Source: Alcaligenes sp. SDU_A2
GTDB taxonomy: Bacteria; Pseudomonadota; Gammaproteobacteria; Burkholderiales; Burkholderiaceae_B
Assembly: GCF_038237375.1 (NCBI RefSeq)
Contig: NZ_CP151273.1
Coordinates: 3,162,001-3,226,000 of the forward strand
Direction of reading: 5' to 3'
Length of the DNA: 64,000 nucleotides
Shown here: piece after piece, positions 44,380 through 53,308 of the stretch
Layout of the letters: every line of letters starts with the position of its first letter
How positions within the stretch are numbered: the first letter of the stretch is position 1
Notes under the pieces: model-generated
What the model saw: the letters and a program-made list of their open reading frames with translations, nothing else
Database searches by the model: none
Told to the model about the DNA's origin: nothing
Made by a program: the position numbers and the translations under genes

Positions 44380-45279
44380 TCAAGTGCCCAGCACCGCTTT
44401 CAGTGCTGGCTGCAGATCCGGATAGCGAAATACATAGCCTGCTTCCAGGCAACGGCGCGGTTGCAAGCGCTGCCCGCCCAGCAACAGCACCGACAGCTCT
44501 CCCAGGGTGGCCTTCAGCAACCACTCCGGCACAGGCAGAAATGCAGGCCGGCCCAGGACACTGGCCAGGGCACGAGTAAAGTCGGCATTGCGCACCGCCC
44601 CAGGCGCACATGCATTAAACGGGCCGGAACAGGTTTGATGCTGCAACAAAAAGTCGATCAACCCGACTTCATCATCCAGATGAATCCAGGGCATCCATTG
44701 CCGCCCACTCCCCAGACGCCCCCCCAGGCCCAGTCCAAAGACGGGTGCCAACCGCTTCAATATGCCTTGCCCATCGGCCAGCACAGGGGCGGTGCGTACC
44801 CGCACAACCCGTATCCCTAATGATTCGGCTCGAATCGCTTCCTGCTCCCAGGCAGCACACAATCGGCTGCCGAAGTCTTGTCCAGGCAAGGTTCTTTCTT
44901 CGTCCAGAAGCAAGTCGCCGCCATCCCCGTACCAACCCACCGCCGAACCGGACACGAGCACAGACGGGCGATGTTCCAACCGCGCCAACCAGCCCACCAA
45001 GGTTCGAGTCAGATCCACGCGGCTGCGCCATAGCACCTGACGCCTACCCGCCGTCCACGGACGGTCTGCAATGGGTGCGCCGGCCAAATTAACAACCGCA
45101 TCCAAGGTCTGCGCACCGTCCCACTGCTCCAGCGCGCCCAAACCCTGTGCTCCGCTGCACAGCCCAGCCACCTCGTGCGGGCGACGACTCCACACCCAGA
45201 CATCGTGGCCCTGTGCCTTCCATTGCTTGCACAAGGCTCGTCCGATCAAACCCGTACCGCCTGTCAATAAAATACGCAT
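44380..45279 (-). CDS. TIGR01777-family NAD(P)-dependent epimerase
   Basis: Predicted 299-residue protein of the extended SDR family that includes E. coli YfcH and SulA-like proteins. The Rossmann motif TGGTGLIGRAL opens the protein and GSAVGWYGDGGD and WIHLDDEVGLIDFLL are typical. The biochemical role of the family is poorly known. Convergent with the carbonic anhydrase gene. Confidence 0.88.
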   Translation of the reverse strand: MRILLTGGTGLIGRALCKQWKAQGHDVWVWSRRPHEVAGLCSGAQGLGALEQWDGAQTLDAVVNLAGAPIADRPWTAGRRQVLWRSRVDLTRTLVGWLARLEHRPSVLVSGSAVGWYGDGGDLLLDEERTLPGQDFGSRLCAAWEQEAIRAESLGIRVVRVRTAPVLADGQGILKRLAPVFGLGLGGRLGSGRQWMPWIHLDDEVGLIDFLLQHQTCSGPFNACAPGAVRNADFTRALASVLGRPAFLPVPEWLLKATLGELSVLLLGGQRLQPRRCLEAGYVFRYPDLQPALKAVLGT

Positions 45280-45484
45280 CGCCTGTCTCCTGCGCGCAAG
45301 CCGATCTTACATCTGGCGGTCCTGGCGCTGCTGGTCAAATAAGCTGCGTCTTGCATGATGCACCAGAGACGGTCCGATCGCCATGCGTATTGACACTTGG
45401 CCCAGCCCACCCTGCCGCCGTCAGGCGCAACGAATTAAAACAAGTTACGCCCGAGGCAGGCCATTTTTTTTAAACAGAACGCAT

Positions 45485-46087
45485 CTACTGTTGGGCTTGG
45501 ACAGTAATCGACAGATTCACCGGCACGGTCGTGGAAATCATGGTCAGGCCAGCGACCTTGCGCAAGGCTTCAATGCCATCGCCCAACTTAAAATCCAGTG
45601 CATTCAGAACAATAGGCTCTTGTGTCGTTAACACCGCACGCCCGTCTTTCAGCTGGATGTAGCGTAATTGGGATTTAAACGGCTTGGTCTGGCCTGCAAT
45701 ACTCAACTCCCCGTCCAGATTCACCAGAGCGGACTGCCCGGCCTGCAAATCCTGCACACCTTCCAATCCGGCCTGGCCCTTGAATTCGATGGCCGGATAC
45801 TGCTGCTCCTGAAACAGCATGGTCCGCATGCGCTCATCGCGCACAGGAATGCCGGTATCCAGCCCGGCCAGCGCAATCGACGCCTGGACCTGACCGCTCT
45901 TGTCCACCGTTCCTTGCACGCCGTTAAAGCGCAACACTTCCGTGGCCGCTTCGTTACCGGGCTTGAGTGCCTTGACCGACAGGAAAGTGACCGTTGATTG
46001 CTCGCCATCCACCACCCACGCCGCCTGCACAGTCGGCGTCAGCATCAAAGAGCCAGCCAGAGCAGCAAGAGCAAATATTTTACGCAT
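45485..46087 (-). CDS. YceI-family periplasmic protein
   Basis: A 200-residue protein with a Sec signal peptide (MRKIFALAALAGSLMLTPTVQA, cleaved after residue 22) and a YceI lipocalin-like domain (WVVDGEQSTVTFLSVKA, MRTMLFQEQQYPAIEFKG). Members bind isoprenoid-like lipids in a beta barrel. The upstream 200 bases are extremely AT-rich. The function in this organism is not known. Confidence 0.9.
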   Translation of the reverse strand: MRKIFALAALAGSLMLTPTVQAAWVVDGEQSTVTFLSVKALKPGNEAATEVLRFNGVQGTVDKSGQVQASIALAGLDTGIPVRDERMRTMLFQEQQYPAIEFKGQAGLEGVQDLQAGQSALVNLDGELSIAGQTKPFKSQLRYIQLKDGRAVLTTQEPIVLNALDFKLGDGIEALRKVAGLTMISTTVPVNLSITVQAQQ

Positions 46088-46287
46088 GAAGAATATCCTT
46101 TTCTAAATAAAGACAGGGTTTCTTGGAATGGAAAAACAGATCAATCAAAATCATAAAAAAATTAAAAAAAGAAACATATTGAAAATATAAAACCCTACAA
46201 AAATAGGGGTTTATGAATTTCAAAAAAAATAATCCAAACACTACCGAAGCAATCATAAACAAAAAAACAGAAATAACAGAAAAAAAA
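46088..46287. other. Extremely AT-rich spacer upstream of yceI-like gene
   Basis: 200 bases with G+C far below the surroundings (about 17 percent in 46141-46200 and 28 percent in 46201-46260 by hand count). It holds A-runs and the weak hairpin AAACCCTA/TAGGGGTTT near 46190-46211. Probably contains the yceI promoter and may be a target for AT-binding silencing proteins; no gene is supported. Confidence 0.6.
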
Positions 46288-47013
46288 GATTCTTCGCTAA
46301 ACATCGGGGATTCCTTCGTATTGCTTGGGCCGTTTAGGCCAAACGCAGAGAGCCTCGGGTTCTCGCCAGGCCGATCGCAGCGGGCCGGTGGGCGAGTCAG
46401 GGCCTTCGCCGCAGGCGGGATGCCGGGGCGGGAGGCAAGGGGCGTGCTGTTCGAGCAGGGCTCTTGTGATTCGTCCGGTGGACGAATCACCCTGCGAGTT
46501 CACGCCCCGCCCGCACCGGTATCCTGACCAGGGAACCCGCGCACAGCGCGGGCGAAAGACCCAGCCCACCGGCCCGCTGCGATCGGCCTGGCGAGAACGA
46601 CACCGCTGTGCTTGGCCCAAACGGCGGGACGTCCGTGTACGTTGTGCAAGGCATCAGCCATACGCTCAATGTTCTGGTGGGTATGTATGGCCGGGCTATG
46701 TCGCCGATGTTTTGAGCCGTTCAAGACGCAGCACGCTTGGACGGGGCGGGTCGGATGGCTTGCCGCAGGCGGGGCGCGGGGACGGGGTGCAAGCGTCGTT
46801 CTGTTTGACGGCGGCGCTTGTTACTTGTCCGGCGGACAAGCAACCCGCCGGAGTTAAGGACGCGCCCGGCCATGCGCCCCGACCAGGGCACCGGCGCAAC
46901 GCGCCGGCAAGCCATCAACCCTGTCCGCGCGTGCTACGTCTTGAACGGCGTTTTCAAAAATCCAGTTCGTCATCGACTGGGGCAATTGGCTCCCGGAACT
47001 CTTCAAAGAAACC
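46288..47013. repeat. Structured repeat locus 4: complete tandem of type I (E) and type II (F)
   Basis: The only locus with both modules and both ends well preserved (726 bp). Left end GATTCTTCGCTAAACATCGG, right end CCCGGAACTCTTCAAAG. Module E has a perfect 34-bp inner inverted repeat (46359-46392 and 46565-46598, starting GTTCTCGCCAGGCCGATC) and hairpin GTGATTCGTCC-GGT-GGACGAATCAC at 46466-46490. Module F has imperfect arms 46716-46949 and hairpin GTTACTTGTCC-GGC-GGACAAGCAAC at 46820-46844. Both cores face the same way. A-runs of eight and seven bases flank the unit (46280-46287 and 47014-47020). It lies upstream of two divergent genes, unlike the other loci. Confidence 0.88.
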
Positions 47014-47238
47014 AAAAAAACGCCCCATATTCAATGAGCTGAAAATACCGTCTACAACACAGTCTGCGTCGTGCCCCCCCCCCTCTTTGACGGCCCATGC
47101 ATCCCAGGCTGATTTTTATCCCGACCATTTTCGGACAGTCTTTGTCCATACTCGGATAGCTGCCCAAGACGCTCTTTCGCTACTGTATGGACATGAGCCG
47201 CCCACTTTTTTGGCGGCATGGATGCAAGGAGACAAGCA

Positions 47239-48366
47239 ATGAGCACAGTGAGTTACGACACCTACCGCGAAGACAAGCTGGGTCGCGCCAATGTGGCCGA
47301 CACCCCCGAACTGCTGTCCTACTACAAAGACCTGGAGCGCCTGGGCACGGCTGCCTTGTGGACAGTGGCCAACAAAATCGAACCCTGGCAACCCAAGTCG
47401 CAATCCGTCCCCATGCTGTGGCGCTATCGGGATTTGCGCGAACACGTACTGCAATCCGTATCCCTGGTCTCGCCTGAAAAAGCCGGACGCCGGGTGATCT
47501 ACTTTGAAAACCCAGGGCGCAAAGATGTGGCTGCCGCCGTGGGCTGGCTGTATTCGGGCCTGCAGGTCATGCATCCCGGCGAAGCCGCCTCGGCGCACTG
47601 GCACTCCTCGTCAGCGCTGCGCTTTATCATGGAAGGTCGCGGGGCCTACACCATCGTCGATGGCCACAAAATGACGTTGGGCGCGAACGACTTCGTCATC
47701 ACCCCCAATGGCTGCTGGCACGAACACGGCGTAGACGAAGGCGGTCTGCCCTGCATCTGGCAGGATGGCCTGGATATTCCGCTGGCCAACGCCATGGAAG
47801 CCGGTTTTTTCGGCGTACACCCCGATCTGCACCAGGCCGTGGGCTTTCCCGTGGACGACGCGGTCGGTCTGTGGGGCGCGCCCGGCCTGCGTCCCGACAG
47901 TGTCAAATGGACCAAGCCCTACTCGCCCCTGCTGAAGTACCAATGGGAGCCGACCTACGAGGCACTGCAACGCTACGCCCAGGCAGCCGAAGGCAGCCCC
48001 TACGATGGCTTGCTGATGAACTACACCAACCCGGCCACAGGCGGCCATGTCATGGCCACGATGGGAGCCAGCATGCAGATGCTGCGTCCCGGCTTCGTGG
48101 GCAAGGCGCACCGTCACACCGGCAGCTTTCTGTACCAGGTGGCTAAAGGCAGCGGATACTCCATTGTGAACGGCCAACGCCTGGACTGGCAGGAACACGA
48201 CGTTTTCTGCGTGCCATCCTGGGCCTGGCACGAGCACGTCAATGGTTCGCAGACCGAGGATGCCTGCCTGTTCTGTTTTAACGACCTGCCCGCCATCGAA
48301 AAAATGGGCTTTTACCGCGAAGAAGCACTGGCCGATAACAACGGCCATCAACCTGTCTCGGCCTAG
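47239..48366 (+). CDS. Gentisate 1,2-dioxygenase
   Basis: Bicupin ring-cleavage enzyme of 375 residues that opens gentisate to maleylpyruvate. Iron ligands are His120 and His122 in SAHWHSSSALRF and His161 in CWHEHG; the second cupin carries AHRHTGSFLY. DGLDIPLANAMEAGFF is a family mark. The ATG at 47239 follows an AAGGAG site; seven in-frame codons upstream were excluded. Because salicylate 1,2-dioxygenases share this fold, that activity cannot be excluded. No maleylpyruvate isomerase or hydrolase gene is adjacent. Confidence 0.9.
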   Translation: MSTVSYDTYREDKLGRANVADTPELLSYYKDLERLGTAALWTVANKIEPWQPKSQSVPMLWRYRDLREHVLQSVSLVSPEKAGRRVIYFENPGRKDVAAAVGWLYSGLQVMHPGEAASAHWHSSSALRFIMEGRGAYTIVDGHKMTLGANDFVITPNGCWHEHGVDEGGLPCIWQDGLDIPLANAMEAGFFGVHPDLHQAVGFPVDDAVGLWGAPGLRPDSVKWTKPYSPLLKYQWEPTYEALQRYAQAAEGSPYDGLLMNYTNPATGGHVMATMGASMQMLRPGFVGKAHRHTGSFLYQVAKGSGYSIVNGQRLDWQEHDVFCVPSWAWHEHVNGSQTEDACLFCFNDLPAIEKMGFYREEALADNNGHQPVSA

Positions 48367-48419
48367 ACGCGGCGCTGGCCTCCCCAGAGCCAGCTTGTCG
48401 TCCATCAGTCCGGACCGCT

Positions 48420-48455
48420 CCGGGATTGGATCAACGTCCAATCCCGGGGCGTTTT
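48420..48455 (+). terminator. Intrinsic terminator of the gentisate dioxygenase gene
   Basis: A perfect 11-bp stem CCGGGATTGGA with loop TCAACG, followed by GGCGTTTTGCTTT. Confidence 0.85.
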
Positions 48456-48579
48456 GCTTTGCCCGACGCGGCGCTATACTAAAAACTTGAAGGATCAACA
48501 ATCGCTGCCGGTACCCGGCCTGGTCAACGGCGATTGCAAAGCCGGACAACAGCGCCCAGACAGCCCCGCGGAGGCCGCC

Positions 48580-49593
48580 ATGCACCCTTCGATGACAGGA
48601 TGGACTCAAACCCTGCTGAGTCAGCACGCGCTGCTGGTGTCGCGCGACGTCGAAGAAGTGCGTTCGCGTGTCGCCGCCTTGCTCAACGATCACCACCTGA
48701 CCCCACATGGGGCCACGCTGACAGCCCGCCTGCACGGCGTGCAAGCCGACGCACTCAGCCTGTGGCGACTGGAATACGGCGACGCCGTCACTGTCGAAGA
48801 AACCCGACCAGGCGGCGACTTTCTGCTGGTACAGATGCCCCTGTCCGGTTCGGTGGACATTCAATGCGAAGAAGGTCACTGGGCCGTGCGTGCCGGCTCG
48901 GGACTGATTCTACCTTCCCACCAGCCCCACCGCCTGCTCTGGGAAGCCGGTGCCGCGCAGATCATCCTGAAAGTGCCGCTCAGCCGTCTACAACTCGAAT
49001 ACCAGAACCTGACCGGCACGCTTTCCCGTGAACCTTTGACCTTTGATCGCCAGATCCGACTGGAAGCCAGCGACGGCGAACAGTGGAGCGCCCTGCTGCG
49101 CTACTTCTGCGAACAACTGGCCCATCCATCGCCGCTGGGCGCGATCAAGATCCGCATGGCCGAACAAGCGCTGATCCGCCACCTGCTGGTGGCCCAGTCC
49201 CTGACGCTGCGCGAACACCTGCTGGGCGAACACGGCCTGCACATGCCCCGGGTTCTGCAACGCGCCCGCGACTTTATGCAAAGCCATCTGCGCGAGACCA
49301 TCGGCCTGGACGACATCGCCCGGCACAGCGGTGCCAGCCCACGCAACCTGTCGCGCCTGTGCCAGCAACACTATGGCGTCAGTCCCATGCAGTTGCTGCG
49401 CGACATGCGCCTGGATGCCATACGGCAAGCACTGATCCAGGCCAACCACGACCGCAACGTATCAGAAATCGCCCTGCACTGGGGCTACACCCACCTGGGC
49501 CGCTTTGCGGCAGCCTACAAACAGCGCTTCGGGCAGACGCCGCAGGAAACGCGGCGGTTTGGGCGGGCCACCAGAGGCTCCGACCAGAATTGA
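48580..49593 (+). CDS. AraC/XylS-family regulator
   Basis: A 337-residue regulator: an N-terminal AraC-binding-like domain (about residues 1-220) as in regulators of aromatic degradation, and a C-terminal pair of HTH motifs (GLDDIARHSGASPRNLSRLCQQHYGV, with NVSEIALHWGYTHLGRFAAAY). I chose the ATG at 48580 after GCGGAGG; the frame is open for 42 more codons upstream. Next to the gentisate dioxygenase gene and likely its activator, although a terminator separates them. Confidence 0.87.
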   Translation: MHPSMTGWTQTLLSQHALLVSRDVEEVRSRVAALLNDHHLTPHGATLTARLHGVQADALSLWRLEYGDAVTVEETRPGGDFLLVQMPLSGSVDIQCEEGHWAVRAGSGLILPSHQPHRLLWEAGAAQIILKVPLSRLQLEYQNLTGTLSREPLTFDRQIRLEASDGEQWSALLRYFCEQLAHPSPLGAIKIRMAEQALIRHLLVAQSLTLREHLLGEHGLHMPRVLQRARDFMQSHLRETIGLDDIARHSGASPRNLSRLCQQHYGVSPMQLLRDMRLDAIRQALIQANHDRNVSEIALHWGYTHLGRFAAAYKQRFGQTPQETRRFGRATRGSDQN

Positions 49594-49729
49594 CTATCGC
49601 CTGAAGTAACGCGGGCCTAAACAGACACGGGAGGCCACGACCCGGCCCCAATACCACACAGTAGCAGCCTGTTTAACGACAAGCCGCAGCTACTGCGCGA
49701 CTGACGGTTTGGCCCAGCTCCGTTCCAGC

Positions 49730-49758
49730 AAAAAGCCCAGCATGTGCGCTGGGCTTTA
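49730..49758 (-). terminator. Intrinsic terminator of ychF
   Basis: AAAGCCCAGC and GCTGGGCTTT, 10-bp perfect stem with a 6-base loop; A-run on the left gives a T-tract on the minus strand. Confidence 0.82.
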
Positions 49759-49803
49759 AGAGATACTGGCCGTGAATGAAGCGGAAAGAGCCGCTTCTTG
49801 TCG

Positions 49804-50895
49804 TCAGACGTTAAACAAGAAGTTCAACACATCCCCGTCTTTGACCACGTATTCCTTACCTTCAGCGCGCATTTTGCCGGCTTCTTTAGCGCCTTGTTCG
49901 CCTTTGCAGGCGATGAAGTCATCAAAGGCGATGGTTTGGGCGCGGATGAAGCCGCGCTCGAAGTCGGTGTGGATGACACCGGCGGCTTGAGGGGCGGTGT
50001 CGCCTACGCGGATGGTCCAGGCGCGGACTTCTTTGACGCCGGCGGTGAAGTAGGTTTGCAGGCCCAGCAGGCTATAGGCGGCGCGGATGACGCGGTTCAA
50101 GCCCGGTTCTTCCATGCCCAGGTCGGCCAGGAACTCGACTTTGTCGGCATCGTCCAGCTCGGCGATTTCGGCTTCCACAGCGGCACACACGGCGACCACG
50201 GGCGCGCCGTCGGCGGCGGCGTACTGCTGCACGGCGTCCAGATGGGGATTATTGGTAAAACCGTCTTCTTTGACGTTGGCCACGTACATGGTGGGCTTGG
50301 CGGTGATGAAGCCGTAGGATTTGATCTGGTGCAGCTCTTCGGCGTCCAGCTTCAGGGAGCGCACGGACTTGCCTTCGCCCAAGGCTTTTTCGATACGTTC
50401 CAGCAAGGCCACCAGCTTGGCCGCGTCTTTGTCGCCGGAGCGGGCCAGCTTCTGATTGCGATGCACGGCTTTTTCGACCACGCCCAAGTCGGCCAGCGCC
50501 AATTCGGTATTGATGATTTCGATGTCAGCCAGGGGGTCGACCTTACCGGCAACGTGAATGACGTTTTCGTCGGCAAAGCAGCGCACCACGTGTACGGTCG
50601 CGTCGGTTTCGCGGATATTGGCCAGGAACTGATTGCCCAGGCCTTCGCCCTTGGACGCGCCCGCCACCAGACCGGCAATGTCTACAAATTCCACCACGGC
50701 GGGCAGAATGCGCTCGGGGTTTACGATCTCGGCCAACCCTTGCAGACGACTGTCGGGCACTTCGACCACGCCCACGTTGGGTTCGATGGTGCAGAAGGGG
50801 TAGTTTTCGGCCGCAATGCCGGCTTTGGTCAGTGCGTTGAACAGGGTGGATTTACCAACGTTGGGCAAGCCAACGATGCCGCATTGCAGTGCCAT
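49804..50895 (-). CDS. ychF: Redox-regulated ATPase YchF (Obg-like)
   Basis: Ribosome-associated P-loop ATPase of the Obg family, 363 residues. The P-loop [14 protein letters not shown], the switch region and C-terminal TGS domain ([12 protein letters not shown] and [16 protein letters not shown]) are typical; a degenerate G4 motif is usual in YchF and explains its ATP preference. I chose the ATG at 50895 ([12 protein letters not shown]). Follows pth and a CPBP protease gene in the same direction, as in many proteobacteria. Confidence 0.96.
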   Translation of the reverse strand: MALQCGIVGLPNVGKSTLFNALTKAGIAAENYPFCTIEPNVGVVEVPDSRLQGLAEIVNPERILPAVVEFVDIAGLVAGASKGEGLGNQFLANIRETDATVHVVRCFADENVIHVAGKVDPLADIEIINTELALADLGVVEKAVHRNQKLARSGDKDAAKLVALLERIEKALGEGKSVRSLKLDAEELHQIKSYGFITAKPTMYVANVKEDGFTNNPHLDAVQQYAAADGAPVVAVCAAVEAEIAELDDADKVEFLADLGMEEPGLNRVIRAAYSLLGLQTYFTAGVKEVRAWTIRVGDTAPQAAGVIHTDFERGFIRAQTIAFDDFIACKGEQGAKEAGKMRAEGKEYVVKDGDVLNFLFNV

Positions 50896-51081
50896 GAGTA
50901 TCCTGAAAATCAAAGAGTTATATAAACGATGCGCTATTGTAGCGCCCTGGCGCAGCCTGGGTGAAATCCAGAATAGGCCGATCTATAAAATGATGCCGAC
51001 GCAGTCCTCGCATCAGCCGAACCGGGCTGACGCGCTATGACCTGCCTGGCCCAGACAAACGACCTGACGTAACGATTGTAT

Positions 51082-51903
51082 TTACCCTGGCAAGTGCCCA
51101 AACAGTTTGAGCAGGCCCATGATAAGCAACACCGGCCCGCCATTGAAAATCGCATGCAGCACGATGGCGGCCCCGATACCGCGACGCACCCGCAGCCAGG
51201 CCAGCACCAGACCGGTCACGCATTGCGGCAGCACGAGCAAGGGCAGCAGATACCAGCTCATGCTGTTGAGCTGAAAGTTATACAAATGCAGCGCCCCGAA
51301 AGCCAGAGTCAAGGCGTAGAACACCCAAGGGAACAGCCGCCAATAGCGGCGCATAGCGGCAAAGCGCCAGGGCCGCCCTTGCAATGCCGCCAATAAGCGA
51401 CTGAACCAGTTGGCCCCGGCCGGCAGTGCGGTACGCGCAAAACCGGTATGGCGGCTGATCCAGACGGCAAGACACAGCACCAGCAAAGCCTGCATGGCCC
51501 AGGTCGGCCCCTGGAACATGCATAGCGTAGCCAAGGGCACCACCGTCAGCCATTGGGACGGTCTACGCAACACAAAACGAAACACCAGCTCCTCTACAAC
51601 GGGAGCCCAAAGAATGGCCTGGGCCCACGGTATGCGCGTCGGGTCCAGCCTGTGCTGCGCGCCGCCCAAGCCCGCGACCGACACGGCAATCGGGCCGAAA
51701 ACCAGCACATTGACCAGCCAAAGCAGACCGGCCCACTGCAGCAAACGCTTGAACGGCAAAGGCGCGAACCAGTCCAGCCACCAACCCTGCCCTGCAGGCC
51801 GGCCGGCAAGCCGCCGCGCTGAACGCGGATTGCACAAAAAACGGAAGAAATCCCTGAGTTCGTCCCGAAACCGCACCCCGCCGGCCACCGCTGGATACAC
51901 CAT
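51082..51903 (-). CDS. CPBP-family intramembrane metalloprotease
   Basis: Predicted 273-residue inner-membrane protein with about seven helices. The catalytic motifs of the CAAX protease/bacteriocin-processing family are intact: PVVEELVFRFVLR (Glu104, Glu105 and Arg109), FGALHLYN (motif 2) and VLHAIFNG (motif 3, His-X3-Asn). It begins three bases after pth, so it probably depends on that transcript. Substrate unknown; no bacteriocin gene is nearby. Confidence 0.85.
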   Translation of the reverse strand: MVYPAVAGGVRFRDELRDFFRFLCNPRSARRLAGRPAGQGWWLDWFAPLPFKRLLQWAGLLWLVNVLVFGPIAVSVAGLGGAQHRLDPTRIPWAQAILWAPVVEELVFRFVLRRPSQWLTVVPLATLCMFQGPTWAMQALLVLCLAVWISRHTGFARTALPAGANWFSRLLAALQGRPWRFAAMRRYWRLFPWVFYALTLAFGALHLYNFQLNSMSWYLLPLLVLPQCVTGLVLAWLRVRRGIGAAIVLHAIFNGGPVLLIMGLLKLFGHLPG

Positions 51904-51906
51904 GCA

Positions 51907-52503
51907 CTAAGCCTTTTGCGTTGCGTGCAACTGGCGCGTCGCCTGTTCGATATCGCCGCGCAACAAAGCAGGCATCACCTGCCTGCAACGTGTAATGACG
52001 TCCTCGATATCGCGTAATTCTTCCTGGCGGGGATTGTTCAAGACAAAGGCGGCCACCTGCTGGGCCAGGCCCAGGCTGCGCGGATGCCCTATGCCGATGC
52101 GCATGCGCCAGAAATCAGGGCTGCCGAATGCAGACTGAATATCGCGCAAGCCGTTATGGCCCGCATGACCACCGCCCTTCTTGATCTTGACCTGCCCAGG
52201 CAGCAGATCCAGCTCGTCGTGCAGCACCAAAACCTGCTCGGGCTGCAACTTGTAAAAACGCATCAGCGCGCCGGCGGCCTGTCCGGATTTGTTCATATAG
52301 GTAATGGGTTTGGCTAAAACGACGTTTTCGCCTTCGAAGCGCGCCTTGGCGACCCAGGCGAAAAAGGCCTTTTCCAGATTGAAGGTCGCACGCAAGTCGT
52401 CCGCCAGATGATCGGCCAGCCAGAAGCCGGCATTATGGCGGGTGCTTTCGTATTCCGGGCCAGGATTGCCCAGGCCAATGATCAGACGTATGGGGGCAGA
52501 CAT
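51907..52503 (-). CDS. pth: Peptidyl-tRNA hydrolase
   Basis: Cleaves peptidyl-tRNA released from stalled ribosomes; 198 residues. [20 protein letters not shown] includes the catalytic histidine (His23) and the asparagine just after it, and [15 protein letters not shown] and the [11 protein letters not shown] segment are characteristic. I chose the ATG at 52503, 20 codons after the first in-frame start. Standard neighbour of rplY and ychF. Confidence 0.96.
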   Translation of the reverse strand: MSAPIRLIIGLGNPGPEYESTRHNAGFWLADHLADDLRATFNLEKAFFAWVAKARFEGENVVLAKPITYMNKSGQAAGALMRFYKLQPEQVLVLHDELDLLPGQVKIKKGGGHAGHNGLRDIQSAFGSPDFWRMRIGIGHPRSLGLAQQVAAFVLNNPRQEELRDIEDVITRCRQVMPALLRGDIEQATRQLHATQKA

Positions 52504-52540
52504 GAAGAGTTCAAAAAATAAATCGCTGCGCAACAAGCGC

Positions 52541-52577
52541 AAAAAACAAACCCCCGCCAGCATACGCTGACAGGGGT
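52541..52577 (-). terminator. Intrinsic terminator of rplY
   Basis: CCCCTGTCAGC pairs with GCTGGCGGGG (with G-U pairs) on the minus strand and is followed by TTTGTTTTTT. It lies between rplY and pth, so pth is partly or fully transcribed from elsewhere, or by read-through. Confidence 0.75.
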
Positions 52578-52623
52578 TGATTCGCCAAGCGCAAGGCCGG
52601 CCAGGCCGGCCCGCAGCTGTGCC

Positions 52624-53217
52624 TTACTCGGCGGCGGCTTCTTCTTCGGCAGCAGCGCCACCGCCCACAGGCAGAGCGGCAGCCAGCAAAGGATTGGCTT
52701 CGTGGCCGGCATACTGCACGCCCAACGGCAGCTTGACATTTTCCAGGTGCAGGTTGGCGTTGGCAGTCAGGCCGCCCAGATCCACGGTGATGGACGCTGG
52801 CAGGCTACCTGGCAGGCAAGTGATTTCCAGATCCGTCAGGATGTGGCTGATGACTTGGCCGCTGAGCTTGACGGCAGGAGCCGTGTCACCGTTGATGAAG
52901 TTCAGAGGAACTTTGGTGGTGATGGCCTGGGAAGCCAGAACGCGCTGGAAATCCACGTGCAGCACTTGCTGCTTGTAGGGGTGCCATTGCACGGCGCGCA
53001 GCAGAACCTTTTCGGCCTTGCCGTCCAGATCCATGGTCAGGATGGAGGCGTGGAAAGCTTCTTTGCGCAGGCTGTGATAGATTTCGTTGTGATCCAGAGC
53101 GACCACGACAGGCTGGCCTTCGCCACCGTAAACGATAGCGGGCACTTGACCGGCGCGACGCAGGCGGCGGCTCGCACCCGTACCCTGTACATCACGCGAA
53201 GTAGCGGTGAATTTCAT
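52624..53217 (-). CDS. rplY: 50S ribosomal protein L25 (CTC form)
   Basis: Binds 5S rRNA. 197 residues: an N-terminal L25 domain (GTGASRRLRRAGQVPAIVYG) and the C-terminal TL5-like domain (HVDFQRV, then GDTAPAVKLSGQVISHIL), ending in an acidic alanine/glutamate tail. This two-domain CTC form is the usual betaproteobacterial type. Follows prs by 91 bases. Confidence 0.95.
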   Translation of the reverse strand: MKFTATSRDVQGTGASRRLRRAGQVPAIVYGGEGQPVVVALDHNEIYHSLRKEAFHASILTMDLDGKAEKVLLRAVQWHPYKQQVLHVDFQRVLASQAITTKVPLNFINGDTAPAVKLSGQVISHILTDLEITCLPGSLPASITVDLGGLTANANLHLENVKLPLGVQYAGHEANPLLAAALPVGGGAAAEEEAAAE

Positions 53218-53308
53218 GTAGAACTCCGTAGTGCAGAGCCAGGCTCTGCATAAAATGGTAGCGAACTACCTAGTTGACGCGCGCCGCGACCAGCGCACGT
53301 TGAAAAAC

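Noticed and set aside
46080-46304. A 74-residue hydrophobic peptide on the minus strand in the AT-rich island
   Set aside because: T-rich codons give Phe, Leu and Ile by chance; there is no convincing start signal, the start lies inside the repeat, and it runs into the yceI start.
3253-47013. CRISPR arrays or integron attC sites as explanation of the repeats
   Set aside because: The copies are single or tandem pairs hundreds of bases long, without regular short spacers, and no cas or integron integrase gene is present. Size and core do not match attC sites.
46325-47242. A 305-codon open frame running through both repeat modules at locus 4
   Set aside because: It translates palindromic repeat DNA; the same DNA in other copies is not open in the same frame, and the product is rich in Arg, Pro and Gly without a domain.
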